Source of the DNA: Plasmodium relictum
Taxonomy: Eukaryota; Apicomplexa; Aconoidasida; Haemosporida; Plasmodiidae
DNA: 64,000 bases
Assembly (NCBI RefSeq): GCF_900005765.1
Contig: NC_041691.1
Span: 1,860,001-1,924,000, forward strand
Reading direction: 5' to 3'
Of the stretch, positions 58,490-64,000 are shown one piece after another (positions within the stretch are counted from its first letter, which is position 1; each line of letters starts with the position of its first letter). The notes beneath the pieces were generated by a model that was not told the DNA's origin, searched no databases, and saw only the letters and a list, made by a program, of their open reading frames with translations. The translations under genes were made by a program, and so were the position numbers.

Positions 58490-61400
58490 AAAAAAAATTT
58501 TTTAGTTTACACACTTCAATAGAGAAATTTAATGTACTCACTCCATTGTACATATTTTCTAAAATATCTTAATTGTACAGATAAACTTTTGCCTATATTT
58601 TATTTCGTTCTATCGAAAGTTCGTAAAGGTCAATAATACTATTTATTGACCATACTCTACCACCTACAGAAAAGTAATAGCATTATTTTGAATCCTGTTC
58701 TTTATTTTAAAATATCAATTCATTTTTTTATATCCTAATTTATTCTTTATTCTTATCATTAGTTTTGTCATAAGGAGAAACATCACTTAATCCATAAAAA
58801 TATAAATAAATTTACGATTCAAAACTTGCATAAGATTAAACAATTAATTGCATTTCTAAATGACTCGTATTAATTTCTTTAATTGCGTTTTATATATTTC
58901 TTTCGTTTTATTATTTGACAGTTTAATTTTTTTAAGTGAAATTTAAATTTCTTTACTTTAATAATAAATAAATATTACCTTAAAATTTCTTTTTGCAATT
59001 TTGGTTAATTTATGAAGAAAAAACCAATATATTTTATATTGATTATTTCCACTATAATGCTTCATTTTGATTTCTTTCTTATTTTGATAAATCAAATGAA
59101 ATAATAATACCGACATTAATATCCTTAGTAGTAACTATTGGTTTATCTTTGGGTCTATTTAAATACACATTCACTTATTTCCATCCATCACATAAATAAA
59201 TCATTATCATTTCAAAAGTGACTTCAGATAATAACTTCAAAAAATCAAGGAATATACAGTCCATTCCAAACATAGAAACATACAGAATTTCTCCTATAGT
59301 TTCATGAGATATATTACTGTAGATTAATACTATATTTTTAAATATTTCTTCAAAAGTACATTTTTTTCCTTATATATTGTTTTGAATATATAACAGAGAC
59401 TTTTATAAGATCTTTAATTAATATCATTTACTTGAAGATAATCAGCGCTAGTATGATATAATTTTATTTGTAATTCCTTTGTGATATATTTTTGAAATTT
59501 CTGATTCATATAAATAGAACCATAATATGTTAAAATACTTTTTGGATGTCCAAATGTAAGAATTCAGTTATGTTTCATCATATAAATTGTATCATTATTG
59601 ATACACGTTCTCTTAATAACATTAGCTAACATAAAATGTGAATAATCATTTATTGCTATTTTTATAAAATATGCTTTTTTTTCTTATGTTTTAAGTCCAA
59701 TAATGTTAAACGAAGCCATTTCAAATAAGTTAGTTTTGATAATGCTTTGTTCTTATTAGTATTATATTTCTTATTACCAATTACTTGTAAACAAAAGACA
59801 ATTTTTAACATATTCTTCAATATCATGACAAATACTATGCCACCAAGAATGTCTATGAACTTTCTTTAGATTTTTATTGAGTTCACGATGCCCAGGAAAC
59901 TTGCTACTTTGAAACCTATACGCTGAATGAGTTTTAAGGTTTTCCCGTATATATATTTATGTTCTATAGTGAATAGGAAAATCATTTTTTTATATTACAT
60001 ATCTCGGAATATTAACTTTATTTTATCATACATAATCAACAATTTCCTGATAAGATAGAATAATGTAAGAATCTTAATATTCTTTTAATAGCCTGTTGTA
60101 ATATAATATTATGCAACTCGGAAGATCAGTTTCATCATCTATCAATCTAGTAATCCACTCAGTTAAACTATTTTGAACTCTGTCAATACTCTTAAATTTC
60201 AAATTAAATTCAGATAATCTGAATTTCTATCTATATAATTTTCCAATATTAATAGAATCTATTCCTACTATATCTTTATAATTTATTTTAATTAACGCCT
60301 TGAATCCATGAATATAATAGTCAAATGTTTCATACGATACAACTATTACAAATAATTCAACGATACTTCTTCTTCGTTGAATATTAATTAGTTTCTTGGA
60401 TACATGATGAATAAATTTAGTATAACTAGTTTCGTTGAGTTAATATAGCTTCTATAGCATAATACAACTTATATGTATATATGATATATACTTTTCCAAG
60501 TTCAAGAAAGGATATGCATGTTATTTCAGACGTATTTTCTTTTGTTTGTTCGAATACTTGTGAATGCTATTAATACTATTAAAATTTTTTCTTTTTGGAT
60601 AACAATTGAACTAGTTTATAAGTTCATTCTGAAAATTTCTTTAAATAATTTCTATAATAATTAGCAGTTCCTAAAAAGGATGTAAATTGTTTCTTAGACT
60701 TAGGTCTCTCTTTTTTAATAATGGTTTTTACTTTATCTAATGAATGCCTTATATCGTTATGATATATTATTTGTTCTAAATAAAAGTTAAAGATATATTT
60801 AAATATTTACATTTCTTTGTATTTATTCCTAAATTATTATAAACAGTTCAGTTAGTTTACCTAATATTTTAAAATATTCATTTATTGCTTTTGTCAAAAC
60901 GATGATGCCATCAGTATATACAAATATGTAATTTTCCTGAATTATCTCCATAAAAATATTTTCCAATATTCTTTGAAATTGCATGGAACTAGTTTTTAAT
61001 CCATTTGACTATATATTAAATGCAAATGTTTTACGCTTAGTATAAATATGGTATATTGTTTATTATTTTCCTTTAATATTCTATAATCGATTTTTTAGAT
61101 ATATATTTGAAAGCAATCTGGTTATATAAATTCTTAGAAATACATGTTTTATATGTAGTAAAACATGTAAGTCATCCAATATATATCTATTCAAATATCG
61201 TTATTCTACAGTAATTCTTTATTTCTCATCCTTTTTCCAAACTAGTACCTTAAGTCCATTTTGTACTATTAACTTATCCGTTTTTACCATTTTGTCGATA
61301 TTTTTATTTACTTCAGTTATCATTTCCTTACTCATGGTTCTGATATTATATCTTCATAATTTTCCTTATACTTCCAAAGGAACTTTGTATTTGCTTGGTA

Positions 61401-63700
61401 TTCCTTTCATTTTATTTTATCACATTAATTAACCAAAATTTGTATTTTTCTTTATTTCATCTTTATTATTTTGAGATATTAAATCACTTTTATTAATAAA
61501 ATTTTGAATATATGTTTGAATGGACGTTCCTATATGTTTTTCCTTTTTTGGTTTAACTTCTATTATATATGTATTATTTTCATCAATTTTCGTAATAGCA
61601 TATCCTAATTGGTTTATGATAGCACTTCTAATTAATATAAGTGCCTTTTCTGCATTTAATATAGCGAATCTTTCCGTAGCTTGCTTATTTGTAGATTTCA
61701 TGCTTATTACAATATATTTAGAGATTTTTGTTCTTTATTAAATACCTCACATATTTCAATTGGAGAAATTATTAAATCAGGTTCTATACCTAATTTTTTT
61801 GTAGAAGAGGATGGTATAGTAAATAATTCTGCTTCAGCATCTAATATAGAATACACTTTCTTTTTATACAATTCAACAATTTGTTTAGAGTTTGTACAGA
61901 ATCCTTCGATACTTTCACCACTTTGTACTTTATTAATGGATGATTTATTCTTTTCGATTTCTTCTACATCTTTATGTTCCAGTACCTTTTCTGACGCTTC
62001 ACTTTTGCATAAATAATTAATTATATTTATTTTTCTATTATATTATTTATCATTTTCTTTTGGCTCATTATCATGACATTTTTATTTTGCCCTTTATGTT
62101 TCTCGATATGCTCTTTCTGCTTATCTAAGTATTTTCTTATTAATTTTATTCTTTTTAAATAAGTCTCATTCTTAAAAATCTTAAAATTAATGTCATATTT
62201 TATTCATTATTATTACCTTTAAGTTGTCTCCTTTATTTCTCAATACTTTATCTCGTCACACAGGCAATAAAAGATCTATTATATTAAAATTGCCGCATTA
62301 TTCCTTGAGATTTATACAATTTTTTTTTAAATGGCTCTTCTCCCAACAATAGTAGCATTTATTAGAGTATCGCTGTACCTCTCTCCCAAATTCTTCATTA
62401 CTTTATTTATTCATAGTACATACTTTGAAGTTTTTATTATTATTTCTCCTTTGCATGTTATATCTAGTAGCAATGTTGAGGATATAGTATCCACAAATGC
62501 CTCATTTTTAAGTATTTTAATAGGCACTTTTATTAAATAATGGCATAAAATTCGTTACATGAAAAATTTCCATGGATCATTATAAATATATCCATGAGAT
62601 TCTTCGAAAAATCAGCAATTATTTACATATACTTTACAATCTAAAATGAATGAATCTATTTCTTCCAATATACTTGATTATTGTTGGAAAACTAACAATT
62701 TTCTCATATGATTAATATATTCATCTACATTTTTAAATAGTCATCTGAATAATATAATTTTCAATTGTAACACATTAATTAAATTATACTCAGATCATAA
62801 TTCATCCATTTTGAATACACATTTAGTAATAGGGATTCTTATACTATACAAGCATTTATCTTTGTTAACTTTTGTATTTTTATTTTATTTTTAGAATTAT
62901 CAAACCAATTGGAATATACTTCAAATGACCCTTTAAATTTTGGTAATCCTCCAAATATTGTGGCATTAACACTATCCGAGTCCTTTATTCTGAATACATA
63001 AGATTTGTTGAGAAATACTATTTCATTAAGCACATCTATTTTGAGCTTCATTATTTCGCCTTCGGTTGATTTATTTTATTAATTCAATGAAGTTCTACTT
63101 TCATTGGCTTCGGATTTCCTTCTATTGTAGCTAATTCATTTAAATGTATGTTTGACTTTGCTAGTGTATCAAATACACATATTAATAAAGAGCATATAAA
63201 CTGGCATCTACTCTTTTTAAATATATTATAATATTAATTATTACAAGATATTATTAACTATGAATTGTAATTAATATCAACTTTATTAGTTATTTGTGAT
63301 TTAACTTATACAATACACTATTATTATTTTACATAAAACAATCATTTATTTTAATACATATTAAATAAAACGCAATATGCAAAAATTAAATTCCTCTATT
63401 AAAAAAAAAAATACATTTTTTTAAATTATAAAAAAAAATTAAGCAAACATTATAATACATATAAACATTTATTTTTACATAATTTTTTTTTTTTAATATA
63501 TGTTCTATTTTTAGTGTATATTTTCTTTTTATTGTAAGTACTTTTTTTTTACTGTATACAAAATTTTTTTTTAGATTCATATACAAATTTTAATGTGCAT
63601 ATTTTTTTATTTTATCTTAAATATATAATACAAAATTTATTTAATATTCTAAATATCATTTAAAATAAGATAGTACCATTTATTAGTCAATATTTAAAAA
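58490..63700 (-). mobile_element. Fossil Ty3/Gypsy LTR retrotransposon, copy B (broken)
   Basis: Longest retrotransposon remnant, minus strand, about 5.2 kb. From right to left: LTR-like end (about 63.48-63.70 kb); gag region (about 62.3-63.1 kb) with a CCHC zinc-knuckle pattern near 62.30-62.35 kb; an unassigned stretch that may include protease (about 61.4-62.2 kb); reverse transcriptase (about 60.6-61.3 kb); RNase H (about 60.1-60.6 kb); integrase (about 59.0-60.0 kb); LTR-like left end (about 58.49-58.65 kb). The gag, RT, RNase H, integrase order defines Ty3/Gypsy. It is broken, with perhaps twenty or more breaks, and not capable of coding a full polyprotein. It retains more of its structure than copy A, so it is probably younger. 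LTR limits are approximate. Confidence 0.82.
58628..58651. repeat. Palindromic LTR terminus of copy B
   Basis: A 24-bp imperfect palindrome (GGTCAATAA...TTATTGACC) at the inner edge of the left LTR. Diverged versions lie at 49593-49615, 52767-52787 and, more weakly, 63670-63690. It would be the start of U3 read on the element strand (TG...). Confidence 0.55.
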
Positions 63701-64000
63701 AAAAAAAAAAGCTATAACTTTTTTATATTTTTATAATTTGTTTTTGTTAAATATATAATTAATTTTTTTTTATTTTTATTTTATTGGATTGAAGGAATTT
63801 ATATGTTTTTTTTATTTTTTTATTTTTGCGGTTAAATATTGAATTATTTTTGGAAATGTACAAAAATTTGTTAAACCGAATTAACTTTTGAATGAAAAGA
63901 AAAATTGAATTTGAAGTTTAAAAGAAAAATAAAAAGGAATTTGTTTTTATGAGTATGTAACTTTTAAGTATTTTTGAATGATTGTTAAAAACTATAATTT
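63701..64000. other. Right-edge subtelomeric sequence
   Basis: The last 300 bases lie beyond the copy B LTR remnant. Purine-rich on the plus strand towards the end, no frame of useful length, no telomeric repeat. The chromosome end is not reached in this window. Confidence 0.5.

Larger units (their letters stand above)
56087..58490. other. Subtelomeric AT-rich spacer upstream of ETRAMP
   Basis: Contains the ETRAMP promoter area and a candidate small spliced gene at 57.2-57.5 kb. Otherwise AT-rich sequence with no coding frame, RNA candidate or clear repeat. Confidence 0.55.

Noticed and set aside
61520-62540. Plus-strand frames within copy B
   Set aside because: Shadows of the minus-strand gag-pol fossil; hydrophobic composition and no family match.
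1-64000. tRNA genes, rRNA genes and CRISPR arrays
   Set aside because: No GC-richer cloverleaf-sized islands and no direct repeats with regular unique spacers were seen; CRISPR is not expected in a eukaryotic nuclear genome.

Overview
This window is nuclear DNA of a malaria parasite. The base composition is extremely AT-rich, the proteins are full of Asn/Lys tracts, most genes carry small GT..AG introns, and every recognisable gene is a Plasmodium-type housekeeping or subtelomeric gene. The decayed Ty3/Gypsy LTR retrotransposons on the right point to an avian malaria parasite (P. gallinaceum or P. relictum type), because LTR elements are reported from bird-infecting Plasmodium and not from mammalian species. 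The gene order (U2SURP, RPS27a, WBP4, RPN6, small membrane protein, PUS10, exopolyphosphatase, LRR protein, choline kinase, then an ETRAMP) matches what I remember of the left end of P. falciparum chromosome 14. The right side of the window therefore probably faces the telomere. The species and the synteny are inferences.

Layout. Positions 1-45,300 are a dense syntenic core. It holds a condensin CAP-D2 subunit (+), a six-exon radial-spoke RSP3-like axonemal gene (-), a 760-residue protein of unknown function (-), a 1277-residue lysine-rich protein with two PCNA-interaction-like motifs (-), the splicing factor U2SURP/SR140 (+, 9 exons), the ubiquitin-like/eS31 fusion RPS27a (+, 3 exons), the splicing factor WBP4 (+), proteasome lid subunit RPN6 (+), a small single-span membrane protein (-), tRNA pseudouridine synthase PUS10 (-), a DHH-family exopolyphosphatase (+, 15 exons), a leucine-rich-repeat protein (+, 10 exons) and choline kinase (-).

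Positions 45,300-64,000 are subtelomeric: about 4 kb of empty AT-rich DNA, a broken Gypsy copy (about 49.5-52.8 kb, minus), an inverted integrase fragment (52.87-53.8 kb, plus), an intact-looking ETRAMP gene (56,086-55,769, minus) with a TGCATGCA/CACGTG site upstream, a possible tiny two-exon gene (57.2-57.5 kb), and a longer broken Gypsy copy (about 58.5-63.7 kb, minus) in which gag, reverse transcriptase, RNase H and integrase regions can still be traced.

The most interesting item not visible as a protein is a pair of related box C/D snoRNA candidates inside the long second intron of RPS27a. Each has ATGATGA and CTGA boxes, a terminal stem and the same internal guide-like segment, which I believe matches a conserved large-subunit rRNA segment. 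The spliced gene models for RSP3, U2SURP, RPS27a, exopolyphosphatase, the LRR protein and the PIP-box protein were built by hand from splice signals, and in each the total coding length is a multiple of three.
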